DNA of 64,000 bases from Paenibacillus aquistagni (GTDB taxonomy: Bacteria > Bacillota > Bacilli > Paenibacillales > Paenibacillaceae), in the NCBI RefSeq assembly GCF_900177815.1, contig NZ_FXAZ01000004.1:124001-188000 (forward strand), in the 5' to 3' direction. The position numbers and the translations under genes are program-made. The notes beneath the pieces were generated by a model, which searched no databases, was not told where the DNA came from, and was given only the letters and a program-made list of their open reading frames with translations. Positions within the stretch are counted from its first letter, which is position 1. Each line of letters starts with the position of its first letter. Below, piece after piece: positions 25,077 to 34,392 of the stretch.

Positions 25077-26469
25077 GCTTGGGCTCAAAATTTTTGTGCG
25101 GATGTCTTTGGTTGTTATGGTTGTATTTGCTCTAACGTATGCAACCAATCGATATCTTCTGCCCAAGTATATGGTGTACCAGCACAAGGCTCATCTGTCC
25201 GAGCTTGTCGGTGAGATTGAGAAGCTGGGTGCAGAAGCAGCGCTGGTGCAGATTGAACGGCTGGCCCACGAGTATGATGTTACCCTGATTCATACCCCGT
25301 ATGTCCAAGATGAGAATGAGCTTAATGAGAATGTACGATATTTGTTGAACCGGCAGGGTATTACATTAAGCAAGTTTTGGATCTCTTCTTGGAGCATGGA
25401 AGAGCTCAATCATGATAAGACGGTGATGAAGCTGTACAACCAAGAGAAGCTGAATACAAGCTTCCTCGTTGCCTTTGTTCACAAGGAAGGCACGCTGTTT
25501 GTAATGGGAGATACGATTGCGCATGCGATGGATCCGCTCGCCATGGCCAATCAGTTATATGTATACATTACATTGGGAGGCTTAGTGCTGACGATCGCTC
25601 TCTCTTGGCTTGTGGCAAGGCGGATCGTGAAGCCTCTGGCCAAGCTAGGAGATACCGCAGAGCAAATCTCTCGTCTTTCTTTTCAGCAGGCAGAGGTTAA
25701 GACAGGCGATGAGATTGAGGCGCTTGCCCGTAGCATTAATAAAATGAGTGCCAATCTAGAGCAATCCCATCAAGCGCTGCAGGATCGCAATGACAATCTG
25801 AGGACGTTCATTTCGAATATTTCTCATGAGGTGAAGACCCCGCTGGCGCTTATTAAGGCATATACGCTCGGCATGAAGGATGGATTAGACGATGGGACGT
25901 ATCTGGACGTTATCGAGCAGCAAACAGATGAGATCCAGCATATTGTGGACAAGCTGCTGCATCTCTCTCGCATGCAGACTGAAGACTATGCGCTGGAGCA
26001 GGTGGAGTTCAGAGGACTGCTTCAGCAATGCCTGATGCAATATAAGCTTGCATTGGAGCAGGCGGGACTTGCATGGAGGCTTCAGGATGAGGCGGAGCAA
26101 ACAATAGTTCAAGGGGATGCAGGCAAGCTGTTGATTGTGCTGGATAATCTGATGAGCAATGCAGTGAGCTATGCATCTGGGACCATGGTAGCAGGCAGGC
26201 TGTACAACGAAGGCAGCACGCTTGTATTCTGTCTTCGCAATCATATGCTTGGCAGGCTGGAGGGAGAGATCGAGAAGCTGTGGGAGCCTTTCTATGTAGG
26301 CGAGCCTTCTCGTCATAAGCAGCGAAGCGGAACGGGGCTTGGACTCTCCATTGTCAGAGCCATTCTTCATAAGCATGGCGCAAGCGCATATCTTACATGG
26401 GAAGATGGACAATTCTCCTTTGAGATGAAGCTGCCTCTTGCGGACGGCAGCAGTGATGCAGCAACGTAA
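25069..26469 (+). CDS. Sensor histidine kinase
   Basis: A membrane histidine kinase of about 466 residues, partner of the preceding response regulator, whose stop it overlaps. Two membrane spans (about 7-27 and 163-185) enclose an extracytoplasmic sensor of about 135 residues with no recognised fold. A HAMP linker follows (about 186-238), then the HisKA dimerisation domain with phospho-acceptor His253 in NISHEVKTPLALI, and the HATPase domain with DNLMSNAVSYA (N box) and GTGLGLSIVRAI (G2 box). ATG 25069 has GAGG seven bases upstream. The upstream in-frame codons at 25045 lie inside the regulator gene. Confidence 0.92.
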   Translation: MSRLGLKIFVRMSLVVMVVFALTYATNRYLLPKYMVYQHKAHLSELVGEIEKLGAEAALVQIERLAHEYDVTLIHTPYVQDENELNENVRYLLNRQGITLSKFWISSWSMEELNHDKTVMKLYNQEKLNTSFLVAFVHKEGTLFVMGDTIAHAMDPLAMANQLYVYITLGGLVLTIALSWLVARRIVKPLAKLGDTAEQISRLSFQQAEVKTGDEIEALARSINKMSANLEQSHQALQDRNDNLRTFISNISHEVKTPLALIKAYTLGMKDGLDDGTYLDVIEQQTDEIQHIVDKLLHLSRMQTEDYALEQVEFRGLLQQCLMQYKLALEQAGLAWRLQDEAEQTIVQGDAGKLLIVLDNLMSNAVSYASGTMVAGRLYNEGSTLVFCLRNHMLGRLEGEIEKLWEPFYVGEPSRHKQRSGTGLGLSIVRAILHKHGASAYLTWEDGQFSFEMKLPLADGSSDAAT

Positions 26470-26576
26470 GGCGAGGGCTGGACTCGTGCTTTTCTCCTGA
26501 GGCAGCAATCATAATCGTGCTGCTCGTCATAAGGGGGACCATCACTGCCAACAGAATATTCCAGCCGTTGAAGGAT

Positions 26577-26607
26577 GCTGGGGCCAAGGGCTGCAGCAGC
26601 TTTTTTT
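26577..26607 (+). terminator. Possible terminator after the two-component operon
   Basis: A weak stem (GCTG..GCC with GGC..CAGC) precedes seven T. Confidence 0.4.
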
Positions 26608-26713
26608 CGTCATATTGGCGTAACAAAGCTTCTATATGATGGAATACAAGTTAGCAGCCGTTCTTCGGACTGCTCTTTAACGATACGAATACGAAGCAGG
26701 ATGGGTGATCTTT

Positions 26714-26857
26714 ATGGAAGCACGCTGGACCAAAATTGTATTAGCAGCCTTTATTATCATTATTACACTATCTGTTGTCTTGGGATATGTATCTCAACAG
26801 CACGCGCAGTCTCAAGAGGAGCATGCAGCAGTTGATATCCGTTCGGAATGGCAATAG
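26714..26857 (+). CDS. Small single-span membrane protein (47 residues)
   Basis: MEARWTKIVLAAF opens a 47-residue frame with one strongly hydrophobic span (about 8-25, rich in Ile) and a polar Gln/Glu/His tail. GGGTGATC stands five bases before ATG. The stop TAG at 26855-26857 lies one base before the ATG of the metallophosphoesterase, a spacing that implies translational coupling. No family recognised. It may anchor or regulate the phosphoesterase. Confidence 0.55.
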   Translation: MEARWTKIVLAAFIIIITLSVVLGYVSQQHAQSQEEHAAVDIRSEWQ

Positions 26858-26858
26858 C

Positions 26859-27737
26859 ATGAAGCGGGCTAAGTCATCATGGGCAAGCCGAATGGTTATG
26901 CTGCTGATCGTCGTTCTTATCCTTATGGCCGGTGGCTATGGCTACAGCACGATGATAGAACCTGGCCTTCTTGATATCACAAGGCCCGTTATCGTCGTCA
27001 AACAGCTCCCCGAATCGCTTGATGGGCTGAGGATTGTGCAATTCAGCGATACGCATATCGGAGAAGGGTATTCGCTGCAGCAGCTGGACGAGCTTATCGA
27101 GAAGATCAATGAAGAGCGGCCTGATCTGGTTGTATTTACGGGTGATTTGATCGATAAATTTCGACTGTTTACAGAAGGAAGAGAGCGCCTTCCGCAGAGC
27201 TTGGCCAAGATCGAGGCGCGGCTTGGCAAGTTCGCGGTGTACGGCAATCATGATCGCGGAGGCGGAGCCAGCACCTATTATCGCAGCTGCATGGAAGAGG
27301 CCGGCTTCAAGCTGCTCGTCAATGAGAGCTATCCCATTGAGATGCCAGGGGAACGAAGGCTCGTCATCTCAGGACTCGATGACTACTTGCTTGGGCAGCC
27401 TGAGGAGGAGGCGGTATGGTCTTCTCTTGAGGAAAAGGACTACAATGTGGTGCTTGTCCACGAGCCGGATGCCGCGGCTCAGTGGAAGACTATCCATCCC
27501 CTGGATCTGATATTGGCGGGACACAGCCATGGAGGCCAGGTGCAGCTTCCTTTTATAGGGCCTCTGATTGTGCCTCCTCTAGCTGAGAAGTATGTGGAAG
27601 GGCACTATGAGCTGGAGAGTGCCAGTCGCAGTAGACATTTGTATGTCAACCGAGGGATAGGAACGACGCGGAAAAAGGTGCGGTTAGGCAGCAAGCCGGA
27701 ACTCACAGTGCTTACGCTTAGACATACGCCTGCCTAA
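26859..27737 (+). CDS. Membrane-anchored metallophosphoesterase (YkuE-like)
   Basis: A 292-residue calcineurin-type phosphoesterase with an N-terminal membrane anchor (about 10-30) that puts the catalytic domain outside. All five metal-binding blocks are present: FSDTHIG, FTGDLID, YGNHDRGG, LVHEPD and LAGHSHGGQ. The family includes YkuE, a Tat-exported cell-wall-associated phosphodiesterase, but no twin-arginine motif is seen here. ATG 26859 is favoured: it follows the 47-residue membrane peptide immediately, and the upstream in-frame codons overlap that peptide. Confidence 0.88.
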   Translation: MKRAKSSWASRMVMLLIVVLILMAGGYGYSTMIEPGLLDITRPVIVVKQLPESLDGLRIVQFSDTHIGEGYSLQQLDELIEKINEERPDLVVFTGDLIDKFRLFTEGRERLPQSLAKIEARLGKFAVYGNHDRGGGASTYYRSCMEEAGFKLLVNESYPIEMPGERRLVISGLDDYLLGQPEEEAVWSSLEEKDYNVVLVHEPDAAAQWKTIHPLDLILAGHSHGGQVQLPFIGPLIVPPLAEKYVEGHYELESASRSRHLYVNRGIGTTRKKVRLGSKPELTVLTLRHTPA

Positions 27738-27829
27738 CATGGCTTCGCTGCTGCTGTACCGGTTAAAAAGGAACGCCTCAAGCGGTTATGGCTGCAATAT
27801 CCTTTGATCTATTTGATTCATCTTGAAAA

Positions 27830-27868
27830 AGGCTCCAGGCTATACCGTATCAGGTAAGCTTGGAGCCT
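27830..27868 (-). terminator. Probable terminator for the SNF2 helicase
   Basis: Read on the minus strand, AGGCTCCAAGCT and AGCCTGGAGCCT pair with one wobble and run into TTTTT. It lies about 280 bases after the helicase stop and its distal arm is part of the 43-bp repeat. Confidence 0.6.
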
Positions 27869-28010
27869 GTGTTCGTTGGCTTATATGCCGTATCAGGTAA
27901 GCTTGGAGCCTGTGTTCGTTGGCTTATATGCCGTATCAGGTAAGCTTGGAGCCTGTGCTCGTTGGCTATACCGCATAAGGCAAGCCTGAAGCCTCTGTTC
28001 GTTGGCTTAT
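27845..28010. repeat. 43-bp tandem repeat, about four copies
   Basis: Unit one (27845-27887) and unit two (27888-27930) are identical 43-mers. Unit three (27931-27970) lacks three bases and has one change. Unit four (27971-28010) is diverged. The unit length is not a multiple of three and the units abut without spacers, so it is neither coding nor CRISPR. Each unit carries AAGCTTGGAGCC, the distal arm of the helicase terminator, at its centre. Confidence 0.9.
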
Positions 28011-28146
28011 GGTAGCTATATTTGGTCCTGCAAGCGCAGCTGAATTGCAAGCCGCATGCCTGATTGGAAGCTTGGTGATGTCCTGTCTGAATGGCTGACA
28101 GGACGTCTCCTGATAGGACGCGGCTGTGCTGACTCTCATCCTCGCA

Positions 28147-31100
28147 TTATCGCTCTTCAAGCATGAGCAGGTCCCTAATATCCTGCTCTGTCAAGATGGA
28201 CTGCGATTCACTGTCATTGGCTTGGATGACCTCATCGATAAGGTCTCGTTTTCGATCCTGAAGCTCAATCATCTTTTCTTCAATGGTGCCTTGGGTTACA
28301 AGCCGAATGACCTGCACAACCTTCTTCTGCCCCATGCGGTGAGCGCGATCGGCTGCCTGCTGCTCTACTGCGGGATTCCACCAGAGGTCATACAGAATGA
28401 CCGTATCGGCGCCTGTTAGATTAAGCCCTGTTCCACCGGCTTTGAGGGAGATGAGGAACACGGATTCCTGGCCCTCATTGAATCGATTGCATAGCTCCAG
28501 CCGCTCGCGCGCAGGCGTACTGCCATCGAGATAGAAACAGGATAAGCCAAGCTGGGATTCCAGCTCCAGCCGGATAACCTTCAGCATCTCTGTGAATTGA
28601 GAGAACACAAGCATGCGCTTGCCGCTTGCCATGCATTCTTGGATCAGCTCCAGCAGGTGTTCAAGCTTCCCAGAGCCCCCGTCATAATTCTCCAAGAAGA
28701 GCGCCGGGTGGCAGCAGAGCTGGCGCAATCTTGTCAGCCCAGCGAGGATCTTCATGCGGCTCTTTTGAAAGCCCTCCTCATGAAGCTGCGTTCGTGTATC
28801 TTCCTTGAGCTGCGACAGATAAGCGAGATACAGCCGCTTCTGATCCGGATACAGCTCAGTCTTTTGCAGCGTCTCAATCTTCTCTGGAAGCTCAGTAAGC
28901 ACATCTGCCTTCATGCGTCTAAGGATGAAAGGGCGAACTTTAAGAGCTACATGCTCGCGCGACAGCTCCAAGAACTGCCTGCGATTCATAAACAAATCGG
29001 GGAAAACCGCATCGAAGATCGACCATAATTCCTCCAGTCGATTCTCGATGGGTGTCCCGGTCAAGGCGAAGCGCTGCACAGCTCTAAGCTGCTTGACAGC
29101 ATGGGCGGTCTGCGAAGCATGGTTCTTGATAGCTTGTGCTTCATCCAAGATTAACGTGCGGAAGCCTTGGCCGTCATAAGCCTCAATATCGCGCCGCAGG
29201 AGCGGGTAGGAGGTAATGTATACGTCAACCTCATGCTCCGCCTGATCATCTCCCATAGCCCGAAGCAGCAGCTGCCGTTCTTCCTTAGAGCCTGCAATAA
29301 CAGCGGTACGAAGCTCAGGCGCGAATCTTGACAGTTCATACTGCCAGTTGTACAGCAAGGAGGCGGGCGCCACGATCAGGGCAGGCTGACTTGTGCTTCG
29401 TGCTTCACCTGCTTGAGACTGCAAGAAGGCGATGCTTTGCAGCGTCTTCCCAAGCCCCATATCGTCAGCCAATATTCCACCGAATCGATAGTGGGCAAGC
29501 GTGCGCATCCATTGGTAGCCAGTGCGTTGATAGTCGCGCAGCACGGATTCCAGCGAAGGAGGAACTTCAAAGCTCAGGCTTCCCGGCGCGCGAAGATTGC
29601 GAAGCAGCTCTCGCAGATCTTGGCCAAGCTTAACGGAAGCGGAGCCATAGGTCTCCTCCTCATCCAAGAGATACAGGCCGCGGGTGAGTGACATACTGAA
29701 ATGCGAGCCCTGCACGTCTTTTTGCTTCATTCCCATTCCGCTCATCAGCTGCGAGATTCTGCGGAATCTGGTGTCATCAAGCCACAAATAAGCTCCATCC
29801 TGCAGGCGGTAATATTTCTTTTTCTCCACAAGATGAGTAAGGAGCTCCTTTATCTCGGTCTCGCTCATGCCTTCGATCTCGAAGTCAACATCGAGCCAAT
29901 TCATCTGCGGATCAAGATCTACAGACAATTGCGGCGCCGCTTGCCGCATCCGCATGGTTCCCTGCAGGGCTGGTGTCGTATAGATACTGACCCAGCGTTC
30001 CAATCGCGGCAGCAAGTAGAACAAGAAGTGAGCGATGTCCTCTTCTTGATCCATATACAAGGTCGCGCCATTATATTTGAAGGCGGATTGCTCCATCAGC
30101 GCCATAATGCGGTCTTCTTTGATGACGTCGCGAAGTCGAATCTCCGTATCGACCTTCTCAAGCTCTTCTATGTCCTGCTGCATAGGCTCCAGGATGACAT
30201 CACCGTACTGGTAAGTCAGGCGCGCATGCATTCTGCGTTCCGCCATATCCAGATACAGCTTTGCTTCAAGCGGGACGCGTACGAGTCGCTCTTCAATGGC
30301 GTTTTCGATATGCACCTGACACATGCGCGATAGCTCTGGCACCACCCGCGCAATGAAGAGAGGGAGCTCCTCGTGCGTGATGTAGAGCGGCGCTGTATCT
30401 TGAAGCAGCTGCCTCATATCCTTGAGCAGCCGGAGCTGCTTAGCCCGCAGCGGATACAGTTCTCTTCCAGCCATGGCTATCTGGTAATGCTCAACGAGCT
30501 CAAGCTCATGGAGCCCATCACAGGAGAGCTCATATCCTGCCTGCCCTTTCTCGTACAGCTGGAATTGAACGGGCAGGGGGTTCTCTGAGAGCGCAACCCC
30601 AGGATAAGCGACCCCGTTCGCCTCGAAGCGCACCAGACAATCTGAGAGCAGCGGCAGGATCGTTTGCAGGGCAAACGGGGGAATATATAGCTCTCGGCCT
30701 TGTCCGAAATATCCTCCGCTCCCGTATCGATTGAAGCTCTTCTGAACGACTTCGCGATAAGCTTGTTCACGGCTGCTCAATTCAGCGAGAGCTCGAAGAA
30801 CAGTCTCATCCTGAGGGCGAAAACGGTACACATGAGGCTCCCATGTAAAAGATTTGGAGATGGTGTACTCCTGCTGGCTAATGACATGCTCCAGAAACTC
30901 TTTAATATTCGAGACCATATAGGAACGAACGGTTCCAAGCTTGATCTCAATCCCGAATTGCGGCGGCTGGCCAATAGGCTGCGCAAAACGGCAGGCATAT
31001 TCGACCGTTAATGGAATTCTCGCTTCCGCTTCTTCTTCCCTCAGCTCAAGGTGATCCTCTTCTATGCCTTCGAATAAGGAAATCAACTGGCTTGCCGCCC

Positions 31101-31449
31101 TCTGAGCTGGCCTGATCGGAGTAGCGGGTTCTTCTTCAGCCGCCCCTCCTGCATGCTCGCCTCGCTCCATTGCACGAATATCCAGCAAGGTGGCCGCAAT
31201 ATGCTTGCAGTATGATCGATACGTGCCATAAGCGGGGCAAGTGCAGGCCGCGTGAGCAACCTTATCGCCATCAAATGCAATATGGACATGATAAGGGTCT
31301 GATCCGCGCACGATGGCTTGATAGACGCCGTCACTGGTACGATATTCTTCTTTTTTCACACGATGCTCTCGAAAGTAGGCTTCACCTCTTCGGTAAGCAC
31401 TTGTTCCGCATAAGCTCTTGATATCGGATAATGACAAGGCATGACTCAT
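28147..31449 (-). CDS. SNF2-family helicase with SWIM zinc finger
   Basis: A 1100-residue Swi2/Snf2-type ATPase that probably moves along or remodels protein-DNA or RNA-polymerase complexes. The N-terminus holds a SWIM zinc finger (CTCPAY...CKH, about 88-103). A long SNF2-associated region (about 130-600) follows, then the ATPase core with LADDMGLGKTLQ (Walker A Lys about 670), LDEAQAIKN (box II, DEAQ) and LTGTPIEN. The helicase C domain has LVFSQFT, LDGSTP, LISLKAGGTGLNLTGAD and AADRAHRMGQ. AGGAT precedes the ATG. This architecture is widespread in Bacillales chromosomes as a stand-alone gene. No methylase or nuclease partner is nearby. Confidence 0.93.
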   Translation of the reverse strand: MSHALSLSDIKSLCGTSAYRRGEAYFREHRVKKEEYRTSDGVYQAIVRGSDPYHVHIAFDGDKVAHAACTCPAYGTYRSYCKHIAATLLDIRAMERGEHAGGAAEEEPATPIRPAQRAASQLISLFEGIEEDHLELREEEAEARIPLTVEYACRFAQPIGQPPQFGIEIKLGTVRSYMVSNIKEFLEHVISQQEYTISKSFTWEPHVYRFRPQDETVLRALAELSSREQAYREVVQKSFNRYGSGGYFGQGRELYIPPFALQTILPLLSDCLVRFEANGVAYPGVALSENPLPVQFQLYEKGQAGYELSCDGLHELELVEHYQIAMAGRELYPLRAKQLRLLKDMRQLLQDTAPLYITHEELPLFIARVVPELSRMCQVHIENAIEERLVRVPLEAKLYLDMAERRMHARLTYQYGDVILEPMQQDIEELEKVDTEIRLRDVIKEDRIMALMEQSAFKYNGATLYMDQEEDIAHFLFYLLPRLERWVSIYTTPALQGTMRMRQAAPQLSVDLDPQMNWLDVDFEIEGMSETEIKELLTHLVEKKKYYRLQDGAYLWLDDTRFRRISQLMSGMGMKQKDVQGSHFSMSLTRGLYLLDEEETYGSASVKLGQDLRELLRNLRAPGSLSFEVPPSLESVLRDYQRTGYQWMRTLAHYRFGGILADDMGLGKTLQSIAFLQSQAGEARSTSQPALIVAPASLLYNWQYELSRFAPELRTAVIAGSKEERQLLLRAMGDDQAEHEVDVYITSYPLLRRDIEAYDGQGFRTLILDEAQAIKNHASQTAHAVKQLRAVQRFALTGTPIENRLEELWSIFDAVFPDLFMNRRQFLELSREHVALKVRPFILRRMKADVLTELPEKIETLQKTELYPDQKRLYLAYLSQLKEDTRTQLHEEGFQKSRMKILAGLTRLRQLCCHPALFLENYDGGSGKLEHLLELIQECMASGKRMLVFSQFTEMLKVIRLELESQLGLSCFYLDGSTPARERLELCNRFNEGQESVFLISLKAGGTGLNLTGADTVILYDLWWNPAVEQQAADRAHRMGQKKVVQVIRLVTQGTIEEKMIELQDRKRDLIDEVIQANDSESQSILTEQDIRDLLMLEER

Positions 31450-31606
31450 GGCAGTAAATCCTCGCTTTATTCACTCGATTGAACGGTTCCATTCTACTAT
31501 TCTATGTACCATTATGGGCAAATGATGATGAAATCACAACGTCCTTGCTCAAATGGTTATGGATGATTTTCAAATGGACAGCGATTGCAGCGGCCCTCAA
31601 AGAATG

Positions 31607-31637
31607 GAAAAAGCCCTTCGTTCAAAAGAACGAGGGC
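31607..31637 (-). terminator. Terminator for the lipoprotein gene
   Basis: On the minus strand GCCCTCGTTC and GAACGAAGGGC (one bulged base) form a hairpin with TTTTT after it. Confidence 0.8.
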
Positions 31638-31720
31638 AGGGTCTTGTGTATGATAGGTTGGACTCCGAAGGCAACGTCTCGGAGATGAACTCTCGGCATG
31701 CAGCATGCGAAGTCCGTTCC

Positions 31721-32164
31721 TTATTGTCCGAGCTGCTCGATTTGCTGCATGAGTTCTGTAATGCTGCTCATCGTATGGAACATCTCGGATTGCTTGATTG
31801 CTTCTAGATCGATCGTTTGGTTGGTCAATTGTTCAAGGTACGTATTAATCTCCTGCAGGAATGCAGCATTGTATTCGCTAAGCTGATTATGGATGTCTTC
31901 AGCGAATGTCGGGGGCTCAAGTCCGCTGAACTGCTGAATCGTGTCCTTCATCTGTTGGAGGGAGTTCGTTACCTGCTCAAGAGCGGCAGGATTCGTTATC
32001 GCTTCCTCCGCCATAATTGGCAGCTGTTCTGCAAAGTCCGATACATCATTGACATAGTTGGTTGCTTCAGTAGCATAGCTGAGCGATTGATTAACACTGT
32101 CAAGCATGGAGCAGCCTGTCAGCAAACCGAGCAGGAGCATAAGTGCCAAGAGACGAGATTTCAT
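31721..32164 (-). CDS. DUF6376-like lipoprotein
   Basis: A 147-residue lipoprotein. The signal peptide ends in the lipobox LTGC (Cys18). The remainder is helical, with the pattern SMLDSVNQSLSYATEATNYV, FAEQLP and EDIHNQLSEYNAAFL, resembling the DUF6376 family of Bacillales, whose function is unknown. AAGGAGG gives a strong ribosome site. It lies between the helicase and a membrane protein on the same strand and has its own terminator. Assignment to the family is from memory of its pattern. Confidence 0.8.
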   Translation of the reverse strand: MKSRLLALMLLLGLLTGCSMLDSVNQSLSYATEATNYVNDVSDFAEQLPIMAEEAITNPAALEQVTNSLQQMKDTIQQFSGLEPPTFAEDIHNQLSEYNAAFLQEINTYLEQLTNQTIDLEAIKQSEMFHTMSSITELMQQIEQLGQ

Positions 32165-32224
32165 TCATGGGCCTCCTTGATGGAAAGGTTATGTACTACA
32201 TACTGAAGAAGGCCCTAGAAGGTT

Positions 32225-33178
32225 TCAATCTTTTTCCATACCCTTATGCTGCTTGCTTGATTCCTGGAATAGCGGACGGCTGGATAGATCATATAGACGT
32301 CTTACCTGTCCGTCTGCGGTTAGAAGCATGCTGTCATAGCTTGCGGATATGGTGGTCAGATTGCTGGCGGCTGCCTGCTTTTGATCATTTGGCGTAAGGT
32401 GAATCTGTATCGCTCGACTCCTTTGATGAGGCTCAAATACGACATTTTGAAGCGTAATATTGGGATGAATCGTGTCTCTATTGGTGCTGTCGGGTGCAAG
32501 CAGAATGATCTTAGCGGTTACAGGCTGTGAACTTTCATTTGTGCCTTGTATGACACAACTGCCGTTCCCTTCATTGGTCGTAAAATCCCACTGACATACA
32601 GCCATTGCCTTGCGAGTATCGAATTGAATCGCATAGATACCGTTAGCCGCGTGCTTCTGAATCAGATCCACCATTATAGATGGGAAGGAGCTTATAAATA
32701 GAAGCGCGAGCACAGCTGCAGCCACTCTTAGTCGATGAAGCGAATGAATCAGGTTGCTCAGACAGGCGACGAAAAAGAAGACGATGAGCAGTCCTGCCAT
32801 ATAGACTGTTGAGCTGTGCAGCGGCCTCCAGATTGGCGTGACCCCGACTTGAAGAAGTAAATGATCCGCCAGAGTGTATTGATGGGGATAACGCACACTG
32901 AGCAGAGACAGGATCAATACGCCTGAAATGGCGAGCCAGAACCTGGATTTGTTTGCAATGACTTTAGGTGAAGCGGCACCAGGAGGCTGAGGGTAGGTAT
33001 AGAACATATAGCTGAAGGCAAGCCCTCCTAGCACACTCCATATTATTAGGCTAAAGAGCATGCGGATCACAGTATCCATAGAGGTCGTCGTCCAAGCGAT
33101 CATTATTCCGAATAAAAACAAAGACAGGAAGGCTCCAATTAGAAACAGCCTGCCAAAAGATGCACCTCGCTTTAACAT
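32225..33178 (-). CDS. Membrane protein of unknown function
   Basis: A 317-residue protein that I do not recognise. Five hydrophobic spans occupy the first 175 residues (about 8-30, 36-58, 82-98, 125-148 and 152-172). The C-terminal half (about 180-317) is likely extracytoplasmic, rich in beta-forming and Thr/Asn residues, and has a Cys pair (VCQWDF, SCVIQG) that could form a disulfide. GGAGGG precedes the ATG. It is 60 bases upstream of the lipoprotein gene on the same strand, so the two may form an operon. Confidence 0.7.
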   Translation of the reverse strand: MLKRGASFGRLFLIGAFLSLFLFGIMIAWTTTSMDTVIRMLFSLIIWSVLGGLAFSYMFYTYPQPPGAASPKVIANKSRFWLAISGVLILSLLSVRYPHQYTLADHLLLQVGVTPIWRPLHSSTVYMAGLLIVFFFVACLSNLIHSLHRLRVAAAVLALLFISSFPSIMVDLIQKHAANGIYAIQFDTRKAMAVCQWDFTTNEGNGSCVIQGTNESSQPVTAKIILLAPDSTNRDTIHPNITLQNVVFEPHQRSRAIQIHLTPNDQKQAAASNLTTISASYDSMLLTADGQVRRLYDLSSRPLFQESSKQHKGMEKD

Positions 33179-33330
33179 GATGTCCCTCCTTCATCTTTCC
33201 CTTCACATTTGACCTTAGCAAATAATAGGAAGCACATCAATAAACTTATCTGTACAAAGAAGGTTTGAACCCGTATAATGTCAGGAATTATATGGGTAAT
33301 TTTTCTATTGAAGAGAAGGGAGAGGGGCCA

Positions 33331-34155
33331 ATGCTTGTATCCAATCGATCATTCCAGCATGTGTTTGCGCAGCCCGCATTCCAGGCGATGGAAGCCAAGT
33401 ACAATGTTCTGTACGCGATTTTAACGGGAGAAGATGCGCTATCTATTCATACGGAGACAGGCGACATTCTCTTAGGCCAGACTCCGGGGTATTTTGCATG
33501 GCTGTACATACAGCCAGAGCTGCACGCGAATCGCAAGGAAGAGCTTCTGAATGCGCTGGTGAAATACCCTTATAGCTCTAGGCTTCCGGGTGTGACAGGC
33601 GATCCGGAACTGATTCGTGATTTTGTGGAGCGATACGCGAGCGCGTATGATGTAACCCCAGTGGTGCGTATGGAGCTGCAAGCATATCACTGCCCAAAAG
33701 TCATAGAGCAAGAGGGAGTTCGCGGACGGATGAGGCCGGCTGCTCCAGGAGATGAACAGACCATTGCTCGGTTTATCGTTGGGCTTAACCAAGAGGCGAT
33801 GAATCAAACGGTGAAGCTTGAGGATGTGTTGGAGCGAGTACAGGTTCTTCTGCCGGCGGGCCATATAAGTGTATGGGAAGTTGACGGACAGGTGGTATCA
33901 CTAGCTTCAGCTGCTCATCGATCGCCTCGGCATGCTCGCATCAATATGGTGTACACCGACCCTGCTCATAGAGGACAGCGCTATGCCGGAGCACTAGTTG
34001 GCGGACTGTGCCGCTCTCTTCTTCAGGAGGGGCTTACGCCAATGCTGTATGCCGACGCCAACTATGCTTCTTCGAATAAAGCCTATCAGCGAGTCGGCTT
34101 CACTTCCTGTGGAGTGGTGACGGAGTATCGATTCGATGCAAAGGACGATCATTAA
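33331..34155 (+). CDS. GNAT family N-acetyltransferase
   Basis: A 274-residue acetyltransferase with a non-catalytic N-terminal region (about 1-135) and a GNAT fold in the C-terminal half (about 140-274). The acetyl-CoA motif is YTDPAHRGQRYAGALVGGL (about 210-228), with the closing beta strand YQRVGFTSCGVVTEYRF typical of the family. ATG 33331 is chosen because GGGAGAGGGG sits just before it. An in-frame start at 33265 has no ribosome site. Acceptor unknown. Confidence 0.88.
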   Translation: MLVSNRSFQHVFAQPAFQAMEAKYNVLYAILTGEDALSIHTETGDILLGQTPGYFAWLYIQPELHANRKEELLNALVKYPYSSRLPGVTGDPELIRDFVERYASAYDVTPVVRMELQAYHCPKVIEQEGVRGRMRPAAPGDEQTIARFIVGLNQEAMNQTVKLEDVLERVQVLLPAGHISVWEVDGQVVSLASAAHRSPRHARINMVYTDPAHRGQRYAGALVGGLCRSLLQEGLTPMLYADANYASSNKAYQRVGFTSCGVVTEYRFDAKDDH

Positions 34156-34242
34156 CGAAGTACTTTAGATAGAGGATCATGAGATGGATTATGTATTGAT
34201 CACATAAATAATGAACGCTATAAATGATTAAGGATGCTTAAG

Positions 34243-34269
34243 AAGCCGATCTGTTTGGATCGGCTTTTG
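34243..34269 (+). terminator. Terminator after GNAT gene
   Basis: AAGCCGATC and GATCGGCTT form a perfect 9-bp stem with a 6-base loop and TTTT. Confidence 0.88.
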
Positions 34270-34306
34270 TGCATGTTTAAGTGATTTTTTATGTAAAAAA
34301 TTTTAT

Positions 34307-34355
34307 ATTAAAGTGTTGCAATATTTCATTAAAGTGTTTATTATTTACTAATAAA
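34307..34355 (+). promoter_or_regulatory. marR promoter with direct and inverted repeats
   Basis: TTGCAA (34316-34321), 17 bp and TATTAT (34339-34344) form the promoter. ATTAAAGTGTT occurs twice, at 34307-34317 and 34328-34338, exactly 21 bp apart (two helical turns). TTTATTA-5 bp-TAATAAA (34337-34355) is a perfect inverted repeat over the -10 and start point, a likely MarR operator. Confidence 0.7.
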
Positions 34356-34392
34356 TTATTAAACAATATAACAGTTCGAGGGGACGGTAATC

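Noticed and set aside
27845-28010. Possible CRISPR array
   Set aside because: Units abut directly with no unique spacers, number only four, and no cas genes are near.
28147-31449. SNF2 helicase as part of a defence island (DISARM-like)
   Set aside because: No methyltransferase, nuclease or phospholipase-D gene is adjacent. SWIM-SNF2 proteins of this form are ordinary stand-alone genes in Bacillales.
31553-31807. An 84-codon + strand frame
   Set aside because: Its second half is the antisense of the lipoprotein gene and its first half covers that gene's terminator.
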